A stretch of 64,000 nt of DNA from Sycobia sp. Sy_11 (GCA_018907035.1 JACCIC010000018.1:1404501-1468500); one strand, 5' to 3'. Shown: positions 50,481 through 63,993, counted from the first letter of the stretch. The notes: a model not told the origin generated them from the sequence alone. Made by a program: numbers and translations.

Positions 50481-50494
50481 GCTCAGGAATGGGA

Positions 50495-50501
<7 letters not shown>

Positions 50502-50555
<54 letters not shown>
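50502..50555. repeat. (TA)n microsatellite
   Basis: About 54 bases of pure TA. Confidence 0.95.
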
Positions 50556-50558
<3 letters not shown>

Positions 50559-50716
50559 ATTTTAGCGCGTATATATAGATCGTCGACTGTCCCGCGAGTC
50601 CTCGGGAATATCGCACTATTTATGCTTTCGAACAAATATATAATACAAGTGGGCGATGGAGTGCAGTGTAGGCATCGAAGGCCGAGATAGAAAAGAGAAT
50701 TTTTTCGGGGATCTTC

Positions 50717-50717
<1 letters not shown>

Positions 50718-50776
<59 letters not shown>
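50718..50776. repeat. (TA)n microsatellite
   Basis: About 59 bases of pure TA, among the longest in the window. Confidence 0.95.
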
Positions 50777-50779
<3 letters not shown>

Positions 50780-50932
50780 GAATTTGAAAGTTTATCGTGG
50801 CGAGCCCGGGGGACAAGTTCCAGGATAACGCACGCGGGCGCTATAATAATCACCGTATATACGCAGCAAGGCACTTCTCGAAATAATTAGCCGGGTCGTA
50901 AATCTACGCGACGCGCACGCTAACTTTAACGA

Positions 50933-50933
<1 letters not shown>

Positions 50934-50979
<46 letters not shown>
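50934..50979. repeat. (TA)n microsatellite
   Basis: About 46 bases of pure TA. Confidence 0.95.
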
Positions 50980-50982
<3 letters not shown>

Positions 50983-51013
50983 GAAATCCCGCGCGGATTC
51001 GCGCGCGTTATAG

Positions 51014-51044
51014 CGGGGGCGGGGGGTGGACGGGGTAGTAGGGG
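51014..51044 (+). other. Putative G-quadruplex motif
   Basis: G-runs GGGGG, GGGGGG, GGGG and GGGG separated by loops of 1, 5 and 5 bases in a CpG-rich context. Confidence 0.55.
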
Positions 51045-51563
51045 TGAGCGAGGACGTGATGACAGTTTGGAGGTGCCCAGCTAGTACTTCTATGTATATA
51101 TATACGCTACCCTCAAATCACGGGGCGCATCTAACTAACCGTGTAATCGTCAATTTGGTCTTATTACAGTGCGCGCGAGACGGGGTAGGGGCAGGGGACA
51201 AAGTACAGAGGGCGCGTGATTGCCAATGGGCGCCAGCTGCGCGGCCGAAAATTCGACGGTCGCGCGTCATCGTCAAAAGAGCGAGAGAGAGAAAGAGAGA
51301 TAGTAGCGGATTTAATGACGCGCGCACTGGCTCGCCCTCGTGCAAAAGGCTCGACGTTCTAGCTTTTTTTGGTCGCGTCCTCCTTCTTTCTCTTTTCGCT
51401 CTCCTATATTTTAGTGTGTGTGTGTGCGCGCGCGCGTGTGTTGTTTTTTCCTTGTTTAAAGCTATTGCATATCGGTTATATAGTTATATAGTTATGTATG
51501 CATGCCTAGATATCTCCATGGCATACATATACATATATAAGAAAATCTGACAGTATATGTTTA

Positions 51564-51566
<3 letters not shown>

Positions 51567-51626
<60 letters not shown>
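51567..51626. repeat. (TA)n microsatellite
   Basis: About 59 bases of pure TA. Confidence 0.95.
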
Positions 51627-51627
<1 letters not shown>

Positions 51628-52100
51628 TTATTCATAGGCTCAGGATGTGCTCGGTCGAGCTCGTCGATGGCGCCCGGGCATAAAGTGGCCAGTGACACAT
51701 AAAGAGCATATTTTGGGGCATTAGCCGGGTATTAGCGCCGCTACCTGTTTTTCACGCCTGCATGAACCCGAAAAGGTGCTCTCTCCCTCTCTCCGCGTGT
51801 CTCATTCTCTCACTCCCGGTGATGGGATAGATGTTTGACCGGCGATGGTCGGCTGCCGGGGGGAGGGGGAGGCTAATGGAAAAATAATCCCCCTCCCACT
51901 CGTCTATATCCTGGTTTCTATATACTTACTTATTCTAGTTTAATGCATTAATGCGGCGCCGATGTCTTTCTTGGGCGCTTTAAACTTTTTTCTCTCCCGT
52001 CGTTCGATGAAACTGTTACTTCTTTATCGGGCCGGTTCGGTGGATTATATCATCCGGATTACGCGACAGTGTAGTAATACGTAACTGGGAGACATTAACG

Positions 52101-53180
52101 TTTCGTGAATATAAAATTTAGGTTAGATTTATATTTTTTTTTTCTAACCGCGGAGAGCAGATATTTTCGAAACGTCCTCATGGTTTTAGAGTTATTTCTT
52201 ATGCAAACCTTCAGATACAGAAAAAGTTGTCATTTATTACAAAAAATAGACTTGTACAAATTGTTCTATATCTCCTGTAAGTGAACATCTGAAAAAGTAT
52301 CAGGCTAATTAATTTTCGCATCGTATTTATAACATTAATGGAAATATTATCTGACATTCCAAAAACCGTGAATATTTATTCATTTAATTAGAGTTGTGAA
52401 AGATTCTCTAAGATAAATAACAAAATTAATAATTACAGGAATGGTGAATACTGTATTTAAATTGTTTTCAATCTTCAAACTAATGTTCAGCCATAAATGC
52501 AAGTTTATTTCTATTACAGAAAGAGTATGTAATGGATTACAGAAAATACCCCGACTGGTATAGCTATATAATATCTCTATTTCACTTGTAAAACACCAAA
52601 GGAAAATATCGGCAAAAAGCACCGCTCGAGAGATCATTCGGGCGGTAGTCGTGGTTGAATAACCGTTTCGAGAATCATGATGCATATATTAAAGTCAAAT
52701 TGCGATTCTTAGTTTGATAAATTACGATTTTGTGAAAATCATGTATCAGAGACGAAAAAAAAACCACTTTTCGAATATAAATCACTATCAAAATATATAA
52801 TTGGATTTCAGAATATATTTATCTATTATTCTCCAAATAAAATCGTATAACCCGACTTGATCCACTCGCAATTTCGATTAAACGACTCAAAAATTGTTCA
52901 AAAAGAAAAGCACTGCCGATCTAGAATCCGTTCACCAAAAATATTTTTATAATCGCAGAAAATATCATTATTATTCTTATTGAAAACTATACTATATGTA
53001 GATATTACATTGTTTGGGGCTATCGTTAATAATTATATTATTCACGAATTCATCGTCGTTCGTGCATGGTTGGTGAAATAGTCGTATATTAATGTTTAAT
53101 GGCTATATATAAAAATCTTAGTATGTATGTATGTATCAGTGCAACGCTCACCGAACCGATCCAAAAATAAACCTTGCTGC
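52101..53180. other. AT-rich intergenic stretch
   Basis: No gene seen. The minus-strand frame at 52380-52685 has no recognised domain. Confidence 0.55.
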
Positions 53181-53369
53181 TATGATTATATACATATATA
53201 TGTATGCGCAAGTTCGCGCTCGACAGCCATATCCCGAGACCAGATCCTTGGACATTCGGCTCGTGTGCCCGTGAGTTCGATACGATCCGCCCGCAACGCG
53301 CGCATCGGTTGCGATAACGCTTATCGCCTGATGGTCTCACGCGCGCGCGCATCAGTGTCACGTGTCTCT

Positions 53370-53423
<54 letters not shown>

Positions 53424-53646
53424 TCACACGCAGGCGCGTTTATAATTATATTCGCCACCACTCGGCGAACCTCCCCCCCCCCATGTTCCGGCCCAGTTTC
53501 CATGGGAATCGTCAGCGCCCTCGCGATCGCTACGACGATGACGCCGAGGTGCTACCTACACACGTTCCTTTCGCCCCCCCCCCCCAGCGCGACAGGAATG
53601 CAATAAACCGAGGAACGTGCAGCCCGGAAACCCGAGATGATAGCAT

Positions 53647-53681
<35 letters not shown>

Positions 53682-54231
53682 CGGTACATATATATAATAC
53701 ACGCACAGCAGAGGAACGCCGCACGACGCCACTAGTGCGCGGTGGCTCCGGGACAGTTTGTAGTCAAAAGCGCTTGAGAGTAGGTGTACCTACCTACCTA
53801 CCCACTGTACCTACCCTACGTGCGCGTGCGTCGGCGGGCGCGCCGCTGCGCCTCTGCGCAGGTAGATAAGCAGACGGAGGGGGAAGGGGGGAGGTAGGCG
53901 AGAATGGCGCGCCCGCGCACCGACACGGGCGTAACGGGACGCCGAATCGAACGGGGACGCCATCGCGAGGTCGCCGACGCACCCTCGTATATATATATAT
54001 ATATATGTATATATATACACACACAACACATACATACATATATACGCGCGAATTCACTCGCTCTCGCGCGGGGAAGTTCGGCCTAATTCGCCGACGCTCG
54101 AGAGCTCTGTGATAAAACGCCAGGAGCGGACCGAAAGAGGACTGCGGAGGGTTGGAGGCGGGGGAGGGTCTCTTCGTTGTAGGTGCGCCGAGAATTGTCG
54201 AAATTCTCCATTAGTCAAGTTGTCCTATGCA

Positions 54232-54265
<34 letters not shown>

Positions 54266-54620
54266 CACCAGTAGAAAGAGTGGTAGCGACGGTGCGGCGC
54301 GAGGCCATGGGGTTATTGATCCACTCACCAGGCCCGGCGGATCCGCGCGGAGGTGCGAGCAGGAGGAAATAGGAATGGGGCAGAGGGTGGGGAGTCCTCG
54401 GGGGGGGGGGTCGGCTTATTGTAGAGCGCGCGCGCCTTTGGTCTCGTGCGACGACGCGACGCGCAGGGCGATGATGGGGCCAGGGCGAGGGGGGGGGGGA
54501 ATTGCTTCGCGATGACAATGAGGAGCCGCGAGGGCGGATTTACCCGGCGAGAGATGCGGGATATTACGCGTATAAAAGAGGCCCCTTCGTAAATGCCAGA
54601 GAATTGATTCGTTTATTTTT
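53181..54620. other. GC-rich island with C/G homopolymers and microsatellites
   Basis: Contains (TA)n at 53376-53421 and 53649-53679, a shorter TA stretch at about 53988-54018, and (GT)n at about 54235-54256. C-runs lie at about 53468-53481 and 53573-53585, a short CCTA tetramer run at about 53790-53803, and G-runs at about 54400-54410 and 54490-54500. Many GC-driven open frames occur on both strands, none with a recognised domain. Confidence 0.5.
53376..53421. repeat. (TA)n microsatellite
   Basis: About 46 bases of pure TA. Confidence 0.95.
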
Positions 54621-55793
54621 AATGAAGTATACTATTCGAATTCCGTTTTCTTATCTCTCGACGCTATCTACTGGATTAAATGCTTTGACAAGGGATCAAA
54701 CGGGACAATGTAAGGGATTATGTGTAACAGCGGCGGAAAATTATATTTTCCTAATCGTGATTATTTATTGTTGTAAACTTAAATTGTTAGTCTGAAGATG
54801 TAAAAAAAACATTGAGTCAGGAATTTTTGAAAAGATGATTGTTAGTCCAAGGTTGTAGGAAAAAAATTAATGTATTCATACGTTTCTATTAAATGTTTCT
54901 TTACGTTTATACGTCTACGATTAAACCAATCGACAAATTATCGACGAGCCCACCGGGCAGTCTACTATAGGACGATGAGTACATAAAGAAGATTTTTTTC
55001 AAACCAAGTTTTAAATGACAATTTAATTTTTAGTTTTTCAAAGGAAAAATATTTGACTCATAATCATTACTTCTATAAAAAATTATTTTCATTTATAACA
55101 TTATGGATTTTTATTAGTGGTCGTGATATTCTTTTATGATTTTTCTTTTTCTTATGAAAGGAATGTACAAAAGACTTATATAGAAGAATATTGAAATATT
55201 TATGTGGGCGAGGGGGTGGCTTCAAAACGTTAAAAATATAGTCTTATGTAATGTACGAGGTAGTTTAAGATACGAATTCTCCGAAAAAACTGCATTAAAT
55301 AGATGTGTACTATAAGATTCAAGTACAACATTTGCAATAATATTGGCCTCAATTTATTTCGAAAACTGTTTAATCCCGTCCTTCTTCCTCTTTTACCTGC
55401 CCGTGCAGCTCGAGTCTGTGGGCGAAACGATTCTTTATGGGGCAAGGGTGGGCGCGGAGGGGGGGGGGGGAGGGAATAAAGCGACGAATATTGCTCGCCG
55501 CACGTTACATTAAACCTCGGGCATTTTCCATCGCGGTCATTTAAAGTAATCGCGTGCGCGCGCCTCGGGCCGATGTCGCGCACCGATGCTCCCCACCGAC
55601 GATTGCGCGGCATCATAATAATAGCCGGGTTATTATTAAACCTTTTAACGCGACGGCGTCGTTTTTATTTGCGATAGTGTCCCGTGTCAGTGCGCGCGGT
55701 TGGCGCGCCAATCGGAGACGGCCTTTCTCGTTCGGCATTATCGCCGCGCGCATAATACACCGGACTCGCGTGTAAACCGCTCGATGTATATAG

Positions 55794-55845
<52 letters not shown>

Positions 55846-55988
55846 CGTCGATAACAAGATGCATTGTATACAATAAAAACACCCTTGACACCGCACGATG
55901 GTTTGTTCGCGCTTCCGCCGGGGCCACACCGACCGCCTCGTTTATATTATATATACGAACGTTTGACCTGGCAACTGTTGGCCATATA

Positions 55989-56021
<33 letters not shown>

Positions 56022-56060
56022 CTCTATGTAAATACCGGGCGATATCGATCTTTTGCAGGC
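54621..56060. other. Intergenic: AT-rich, then a GC-rich island at about 55.4-56.0 kb
   Basis: The GC-rich part carries a G10+ run near 55459-55471 and (TA)n at 55797-55844 and 55990-56020. No exon recognised. Confidence 0.5.
55797..55844. repeat. (TA)n microsatellite
   Basis: About 48 bases of pure TA. Confidence 0.95.
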
Positions 56061-57431
56061 ACGGACAATATACGCGAAGATAACGAAGTATCCATTTCAA
56101 GCGTTTTCGGAGATCCTGTTGCTAAAAGACATTCGACTCCTTCACTTGGTACATTCAGATATGAATGGAAATTATAAATTAGGTGGAATATAGTTAATAT
56201 AATTATTAAACGTCCTGGTTCATGTAAATATAATGGAAATAGGATTTTTCAGGGATTTTTCTAAAATCGAAAAAGTGCAAATAATATCCAAGATAACATC
56301 CGTACTTACTGCGAATTTCGAAAGATTTCTGTTCTCGTATTGGAGAAATTTAGAAAATTATTATGTTTACTTATATCATAAGTTCAAAAAGTTCGCTTAA
56401 TGAATAAATTACCATAACTGAAGAATTATAAGTAAAACAACCTAGAATGTACTAGAAAAATTCACATATTTAATGAGTAGTGCGCGTATGAGTAAAAGTG
56501 AATACAATCCAACGTCTGTAGAATATTTACGTAGGCATCTTACATGCTGCAAATACTGTTAATATCACCTTATCGAATAAAAGCACACTGCTTTAAGGAT
56601 ATTAACCTCAAGATTATGTGCGCAAATCAGAATAGAAATTTTGTATTATTACCCGCGAAAGGTCAGTTTGAAGTGATATTCGAATACAAATCTATATTGC
56701 CACCTAGTGATCGATGGTTTGTCTATGCTCACATAAACTAAAATTTACATATTATTCATAAATACCTGCTCTTTTCATTTATTGATAAGGCAAATCAAAC
56801 TAATTTACGCAATAAGCTACAAATTTCATTTATTCTATGTACGCGTACGTACCGTATAAAAAATGTCAGAGAATTAACCAGTTTACAAGAGATATGTTAT
56901 GTACGGTAGATCTTTTAGAGAAAATCAGTCAGAAAATGATAGATACAGAAAATGTGCAGTTTTTCCTGGTCATCTAATGTCGATCGCCGTAAATTAAAAC
57001 TTGGCCTTAATATTCAAGATTATTTGAAAATAATCTTGAATTTTTTTGAAACTATACTACACTATTCTTCCTACAATATATTCAGACAACTCCAATTCAT
57101 CGAATTAACGTTTAATTTAGTACGACTGCTTTTATATGCGTCTACGCACCACAGACATTAGAATTCAGTAGAAAGAATAACGTTTATTGTTAAAATCAAC
57201 TTTATTTTAAAATTTATTGGAGACCAATGTCAAGGTAAAAAATTAAAGTAACAAATGTAAATATAACAGCGTAAAAAATATTTATTATTATGTAAAAATT
57301 GAATAATTTTTTCCTGAATATAAGATAAATTAATTATAATTTTTGTATGTTAAAAATTATTCTTTAATTCAACCGATTTTTTTTCTCATTTTAACTTATA
57401 AATTGCACATTGTCACCGCTTAATTTCGGTA
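56061..57431. other. AT-rich intergenic stretch
   Basis: No gene, long microsatellite or inverted repeat recognised. Confidence 0.5.
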
Positions 57432-57550
57432 CTCGTGAGGTTACGTATAGTAGTATAGTCCTCAACTATAGTACGAAAAGGCTTCTTTACGCAACTCGTT
57501 ACGCCCTTATGGCTTCGCTTTTGGCCGTAAACCTCTCGTTTGGAAAATAC
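57432..57550 (+). repeat. Dispersed repeat, copy B
   Basis: Second copy of the repeat at 46782-46890, same orientation. It has the identical 15-mer GAAAAGGCTTCTTTA at 57475-57489 and flanking CTCGTGAGG and CTCGTTAC blocks. Its core also reads GGCTTCGCTTTTGGCCGTAA. Confidence 0.6.
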
Positions 57551-58430
57551 AGTCTTTCCGCACCTGGTAAGAATTGCACTATACTAATTTACTTCCATAT
57601 TCATACTCTACGTAATTTCATTTGAATTTCGTTTTCTTTTTTTTTTTATCAAATGTTGTCCGTAAAACATTATTTGAGAACTTGAACTACAAACGATCTT
57701 TCGGATCGTGCAAGTACGTTTCTTAATAGTAAACTTTTGTGAAATTGGTATGTTACTGCGAGGCAATTGAATGAGATATTAATGATGTTTGGAATCGTTA
57801 ACTTTGAAGTTAAGACAATAACTAAGCAAGAGGGAACGCTTCAAATATTTAAATATAAGTGTGTTATAGCTATATATACATTATATAGGTAAATATATAA
57901 TTTATCTATACGAGGAATGGAATAAAACAAATTATTTTAAATGATGCGATTACCGCACATGTATATTGTTTTTTATTTCATTTGTTTCAATCAAATCCAG
58001 TTGTTTTCTTGGTAAGGAAAATTTATAGAAATGATCTGTTTTAATCTCTAAGCCTTGTCCAAACAATGTGTCAAAATCCGCTTCAGAAATAAACAGTCGT
58101 TAAACACTCGTGACATTGTAAACTGACTCCGATCGGTTCGATTATGGTCTGTGGCGCAACGATTTGGAAAATATGCATCACAGATGTTTTCTTAGTTGCC
58201 TGGTGTCCCGACTCTTTTCCATCGTTTCGCGCAGTGCAAGTTTTCTGTAATTTATTGTTTAGATTCCCGGAGTTTTAGGTTTGTTTTCTGTAATAACGAA
58301 AGGGTTCGGAACTCGTTGATTTCCAAACTTTTTATTTAATCTCGTGATATTTAAGACTCGTAATAGAATTTTCAACGAATTACAAATCCTCTGTAATTTC
58401 CGTCGAAAAATCAAATGTACTTTAGGAAAT
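57551..58430. other. AT-rich intergenic stretch
   Basis: No gene seen; slightly GC-raised at about 58120-58240 without a recognisable exon. Confidence 0.5.
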
Positions 58431-59100
58431 AATTCCTCCGCTCATGGAGTTTTAATAGCAACGAGAGTAGGACACGGTTGAACAGATCGAAGCTCGAAAT
58501 GCTTTTTCATCCCTCTCGAAACGCTCGCCTCACCCCCCCCCCTCCTTCCTACCCCAACACCCATCAAGGATCTCAAAGGTGATGCTCCCGAGGACGGGGC
58601 GCGCGTATCGCGAACGCGAGGCGGAGCTGTGATGATGCGCACGGGTTCAAAAGGTTCGTCGCGCGGCGCGGGGCTCGGGGGACAGCGAGGCAGGCGTGGC
58701 TGGCGCTGGGCTCCGATTGGTGCCCGCTGCACCGCTACCCCCCCTCCCTCCCTCCCTCCGCCCCCCTCCCGCGGCAGCCCGGCGAGTCTTCCTCGCGCGG
58801 CGAACGATCTGCCCAATACCGCGCGCCCTGCCCAGGACTGCGTATAATGCGCGATTAATAATTTTACTGGCGGAGGAGATTTTTTTTTTCCCGCTGATGC
58901 GCGCTGCCGCCGTTGCGCGCGTCGAGCTGTCGGCGAGCAATTTCATAGATTGATGATGAGCGCGTGGAAAAGCGTTTGGGAGAGGAGGAAGCGGTAGGTC
59001 AATACGATTTAAGCGAATGGTCGAGAAAGCAGTGTAGCGATGTATCCGGATGGTTTCGGCGAACAGGGCAATCGGATTGTCCATTAGTAACAAAACTAAT
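58431..59100. other. GC-rich, CpG-rich island
   Basis: The most GC-rich sustained block of the right half, with C-runs (about 58533-58542) and CCCT-type repeats (about 58739-58768). Open frames exist in several phases on both strands but are low complexity (Arg/Gly/Pro/Ala), as expected from composition. Could be a promoter or CpG island of an unseen transcript. Confidence 0.45.
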
Positions 59101-62100
59101 TTTAATTTTAAAAATTTCGGATTATCACATGCTATTGAATAAATTTGATCGACTAATTAATAAATAGAATTACAAACATTTTCAAATCTCCTTATATTAA
59201 TATTGTTTATAAATGCTTTTTTGATTTTATCATTCCGAGGCTCTGAGATAGCCCAGGGTCCCGCAAAAGCTTAATGTTACCCTGAGACCGTATCAATGTA
59301 CATGAAACAATCTCAAAGGGAATTTACGAATTTTACAGAAAAATAGCTAAGAACGAGTGTTTTTAGCTGTAACAGCTGATAATACCAAATTCGTGAAATT
59401 TTGATTTTATTAAAACCGGCGACTGAATTATAATTACTATAAATAATTAATAATTTTCAGTGTTAGACTGCGTTATTTCAATCAGCGACTATTCACCGAC
59501 CATTAATGAATATTCTCTGATTTTTTTTTAAACATAAGCTTTGAAAAAAAAATGTTAATAATTAATTAAAAATTATTCGCTGATTCATAATTTAAAAGTT
59601 TAGAAATATTTTAAAATTTAGAGGAACCTATAGCATTATGTTATTTAAATATTACGGAAAAAAAATTTACAAATAGATAATTATATTTTCGTTAATAACT
59701 TAACAAATTTACGTAATTATTAAAGTTAATTTCAATTATATTGACCGTGAATCTTTCAAGCAAAATTTCTGTTTTACCAGCAAAAATAATTGAATTTTAC
59801 CATTATTTCTTATGAAATAATAGGTCAAATCCTGTGTGATTTTTTTTCTAATTTTTTTTAAATAAGGTGCGAAATATTTTTATAAACAAAGAAAAACTTT
59901 CCGATTTATTGTTATAAACAAATAAATTTATTCTGCTCATGTTTGGGCAGAGATTTGACTCGGATGTTATTGTATACGATTTACATAGGTCCATTAGAGG
60001 GAATTGCTTTTCTAGGTGAATATAAACCACAAAATGTTCCTATAAAGAGAGCCGTTTATGGATCAAAATGACCATTTTCCGATTTTTCCTCAAAAATAAA
60101 ATAAATTGTACAAAGTAATTCAATTCCTTCGAGAATTCTAATTGAATATATCTTAAAGATTTTTATCTATTAAATCGCGTTTGTCATAATATTCATATTG
60201 TAAATATAAGGCAAGAAAATCCAATGTCAAATTTTAATTATACATCGATAGATATTACAACACTCAATATAAGATATCGAATGCATGCAATCATATTAGC
60301 TTAAAATGTTCTAAGCAGAATGTTTTGACTCTTGCAATTGACAAATTGGCCACGAATACTGGTATTTATTTGTTTATCAAGATATTTTGACGCTAATGTA
60401 AAAAAATAAAAACATTACACAGACTATTTCTTATTTCATAATGAATAATTTGACTATGAAGTCGTGATTTTAATATTTTTCTGTGTCTGGTATATTTGCA
60501 CCTCCCATCTGTCAGCAATTCAGCTCAGACACTTGAAATCTTCTGATTTTCATTGTTTCCAAAATGGTATATCTTTAGCAATAATATTTAGCAAAAATTC
60601 TTTGTTTAATCTTAAACTATCAAATTATTATTCTGAAAACGTATCTTTAATTTTGTACGTTTTTAAATTACAAAAAATTGTAATTTCCTTAGATTTTTCT
60701 AGTTTACCGATGATAAAATCTTCGCGGTATGAAATATTTGTGATAAATAAGTTCATAAAAGAGTGTCTAAGATTTATTATTTAGATTTTATATCGACGAG
60801 TTGTTCGATGGGTTCGTATCTCTGGTTTTTTTCATTTGCTCAGTCGAGCCATATCTGGTTCAAGCAGAGGTATGCCAGATCCGTTCAACGACTCTGTCTA
60901 CGTTAAAGTTCCATTATTTCAATTGGTACAGTAGAGATTGTCGTTAGAGTACAATAATAAGCCATTTCTATACTTAAGCTGATGACTTTTACAAATAATA
61001 ATTTAATAAGAGATTAAAAAAAAATCTTTAAAACTGATCGCTTTAGAATTGAATTCTATATTTATGGAAATAATTGCGATACAAATAGAGATTCTTTTTT
61101 AATTTTTCCGAACAAAGACCAGGTTTGTCTAAAAATGGATCATATACTTCAAGTCAGAGTTATATATGATTAGGCTTATTCATCGCGAAATTTCGAATCA
61201 GCGATCGAGTAATTATATATAAAATGACGTCAAAAGTTATCTGTCATTATAACATCTCTAATGGCTTTTGATCAACCACGTAGTGAAGGAAAATCTTTGG
61301 ATATAAATAAGTTAATCTTTTAATTAATTTACTTATAATTGATTCTTGGCTCGAACTACAGGAAGGTTTGCGCTTTCTTTGTCGGGTGTAAAATTACATT
61401 TTTAAATCCAAAGAAGGATTCCTATATCTACAAGTTCCTTTTCAATCTGGAATCTTTACTGTGGATGCAAAAGCTATTTTCTATGAAATAATTATAGAAT
61501 TATTATTATTGTATTGCCCAAAGAATAAAAAACGTGGAAAAAATTATGTATATATACCAATGAAAAAATGTACGCCTATTCGAGACTATATACTACATCG
61601 AAAGTTCAAATACCTTATAATATGTATAATGGAGAGATTTTCTTCTATTTTCTTCGAGATTCGTATTTTTGATAAACTTCCAGCAAAGTGACGCGCGTCG
61701 TGTTACAATCAAAAAGAGCGTACAAAAATATTTCATCAAAGTAAGGTGGGAATGAAAGAGCTCGCCTCCCGGTAGCAAAGGTTCAATGGGTTCGATTCAA
61801 TAAATGAAAAAAAAAAAAAAAAGACGAAAAAAAGATGAGATTTTTCATCGAAAGTAATCTCATTCGATCAAAGCTAAATCGGTATTACGAGAGGGTCAAA
61901 TGTCCTTTTGTGTGTAGAAAGATTCCAAATTCTAGTTCTGCGAAGACATGGGCAATGCTCACAGCGAAATCAATTTTTCTTTTTACAATAAGGTAGGGAG
62001 GATAAAAGAAATGTTATCATACACTATATTAATCGTATGACGTTTTATTGATGCTTTTGATTAGTCAATTTACATTTATAGCTAATTTTCCTTCAAATTT

Positions 62101-63180
62101 TCTCCCGTATTCTAATGTTTTCATTTCTGATAATTGAATTTCTGTTTTGAAAAAGTAGATAATACAGAAAATACAAATGGTTCAAGTGGTTTCGTCGACA
62201 AGTATCGTCGACCTCTTCTAGGTGCTTTAATAAAAAAATATACGAATAATTACATATAAAAATCATATAACAGGGAAAAATACAACACAATAAATAAATC
62301 GACACTTACAATTAAATGTACAAGGAAACGCTGAGAAGTTCTAAGTCAAACTAATGAAAATTTAATATTGGCAATGTCAAAACCAAACAATTACATAAAC
62401 ATAACAAATTAAGTACAAATTAAAATTTCTGCGAAAATGTATATTATAAAAATGGGATTGTCTGAATACATTTAGATAGCGCGTCTTTTTTTTTATTAAC
62501 TGTTTGACTGATATAACATTGTATAAAAAGCATTTCAGAAAGAGTGCGTTTTTTTTCAAATTCTTGTCAATATCTAATATATTCACTTTATCTCAATTAA
62601 AAGTATGTAAAGAATCTAATAATGTCCACTTTAGCAAAGTCTTGCTACCAGCTTCTACTAAATATATTTTAAATTATTCAAATAATTTTTACCTAAAGTT
62701 ACCGTAGATTTTTCTAAACGGGCTAAATTCACGCACACGGTATAACTGCTTAAAATTGTACAATTAAGAATGTTGATAAGAAAAGCGGTTTAAAGGATTG
62801 GGTTCTAGTGGATATGCTGAGGATATGCTATGTCTATCGATGTATGAATTTATATAAACGTCGATGGCGTACGCAGCTGCGATAATTCTGAAAATCTAAC
62901 ACAAGAGTTTACATTTATATTGTACAGCTTGTAAATGTGCAAATAAATGTACTGAGTACTTTACACATTGGCGAGATGCTTTCTCGGCACGTTTCTTGGC
63001 TCCGAGGAGGAGAAGTGATTTTTAAAGGAATGCGCGGAATATATATATATTTATATAATGGTAAATCGGAATCGTGGATGTCGATGTGATTGCGCCATCA
63101 ACGGACAAACGTCAAAAAATTCTTTTTTAGAAATAGAATTTTGGTTATTCATATTTCAATGTATAAAACACAGAAAAAGA
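59101..63180. other. AT-rich intergenic stretch
   Basis: About 4 kb without a recognised exon, long microsatellite or inverted repeat. The frames at 60464-60784 and 61461-61691 are Phe/Ile/Leu/Lys/Asn-rich chance frames. Confidence 0.5.
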
Positions 63181-63226
63181 AATCTGATATATTAGGAGAG
63201 TGGTGTGTATATGTATGTATGTATGC

Positions 63227-63281
<55 letters not shown>

Positions 63282-63320
63282 AGCCTTATATACATATACA
63301 TATACATATAAGCCTTAATT
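63181..63320. repeat. (TGTA)n/(TA)n microsatellite plus a 30-base direct repeat
   Basis: TGTA units at about 63206-63229, (TA)n at 63230-63269, then the unit CATATAAGCCTTA occurring twice, 30 bases apart (about 63275 and 63305). Confidence 0.8.
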
Positions 63321-63896
63321 TTTTTCTAGCTAAGATTTGTTCAATTTTTTTAATAAAGTCGAAAAAAAGGTGTAAATTTGAATTTTTAAGAATGCTGGAT
63401 GCTTTTCACGATACTTTTATATATTACCGATTTTTTTTATCTTTTCGAAAAATGTGATAACATTGATCACGTGTAATTTATTAGCAATTTTGACATATTT
63501 TATAGCAACACTATATTTTAGATTATAGAATATAATAATTCACTGAAAAACAAACACTGATGAAAAAGCCTGTTACTCTATTCAGTTTGTATGCTATGAA
63601 ATAGTCCTAACCTTTTTCTGGGGTCCCCTGGGACAAAACCCTGAAAGCCTCGTATAAATTCGATCCTGAACTTTGCAGAATCACGCAAAAAATAAATTTA
63701 ATTATATAATTAATTTATGTCATATGCGTTTTGATAACAGTCCCGATACGTCCCATCCACACCCAATCCCTCATGCGCATTCACGAATTCGATCCATTAA
63801 AGCGAGCAAAAGCGCGCGCGTCGATCGCTCCGATTCGTGCGCGGGGCATTTCCGCTCTTTCTTTCTCGGTACCTCCACGCGGACATAGGTATATAA

Positions 63897-63920
63897 TACA
63901 TACATACATACATACATACA

Positions 63921-63989
<69 letters not shown>
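63897..63989. repeat. (TACA)n then (TA)n microsatellite
   Basis: About 13 TACA units (63897-63949) followed by about 40 bases of TA, at the right edge of the window and just after a small GC-rich patch at about 63740-63880. Confidence 0.95.

Positions 63990-63993
<4 letters not shown>

Larger units (their letters stand above)
50481..52100. other. GC-rich island block with four long (TA)n tracts and a G-run cluster
   Basis: (TA)n at 50502-50555, 50718-50776, 50934-50979 and 51567-51626 alternate with CpG-rich sequence. A G-rich cluster lies at 51014-51044, and a GT/GC tract at about 51415-51441. The plus-strand frame at 51026-51550 is long (174 codons) but has no recognised domain and crosses repeats. 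Confidence 0.5.

Noticed and set aside
51026..51550. 174-codon plus-strand frame
   Set aside because: No recognised domain; it crosses GA and GT/GC tracts and ends in a TA-rich Tyr-Ile run.
58442..59093. Open frames of 124 and 148 codons in a GC-rich island
   Set aside because: Low-complexity Arg/Gly/Pro/Ala translations open in several phases, as expected where stop codons are rare because of GC content.
63897..63989. CRISPR-like regular repeat
   Set aside because: It is a simple TACA/TA microsatellite with no spacers.
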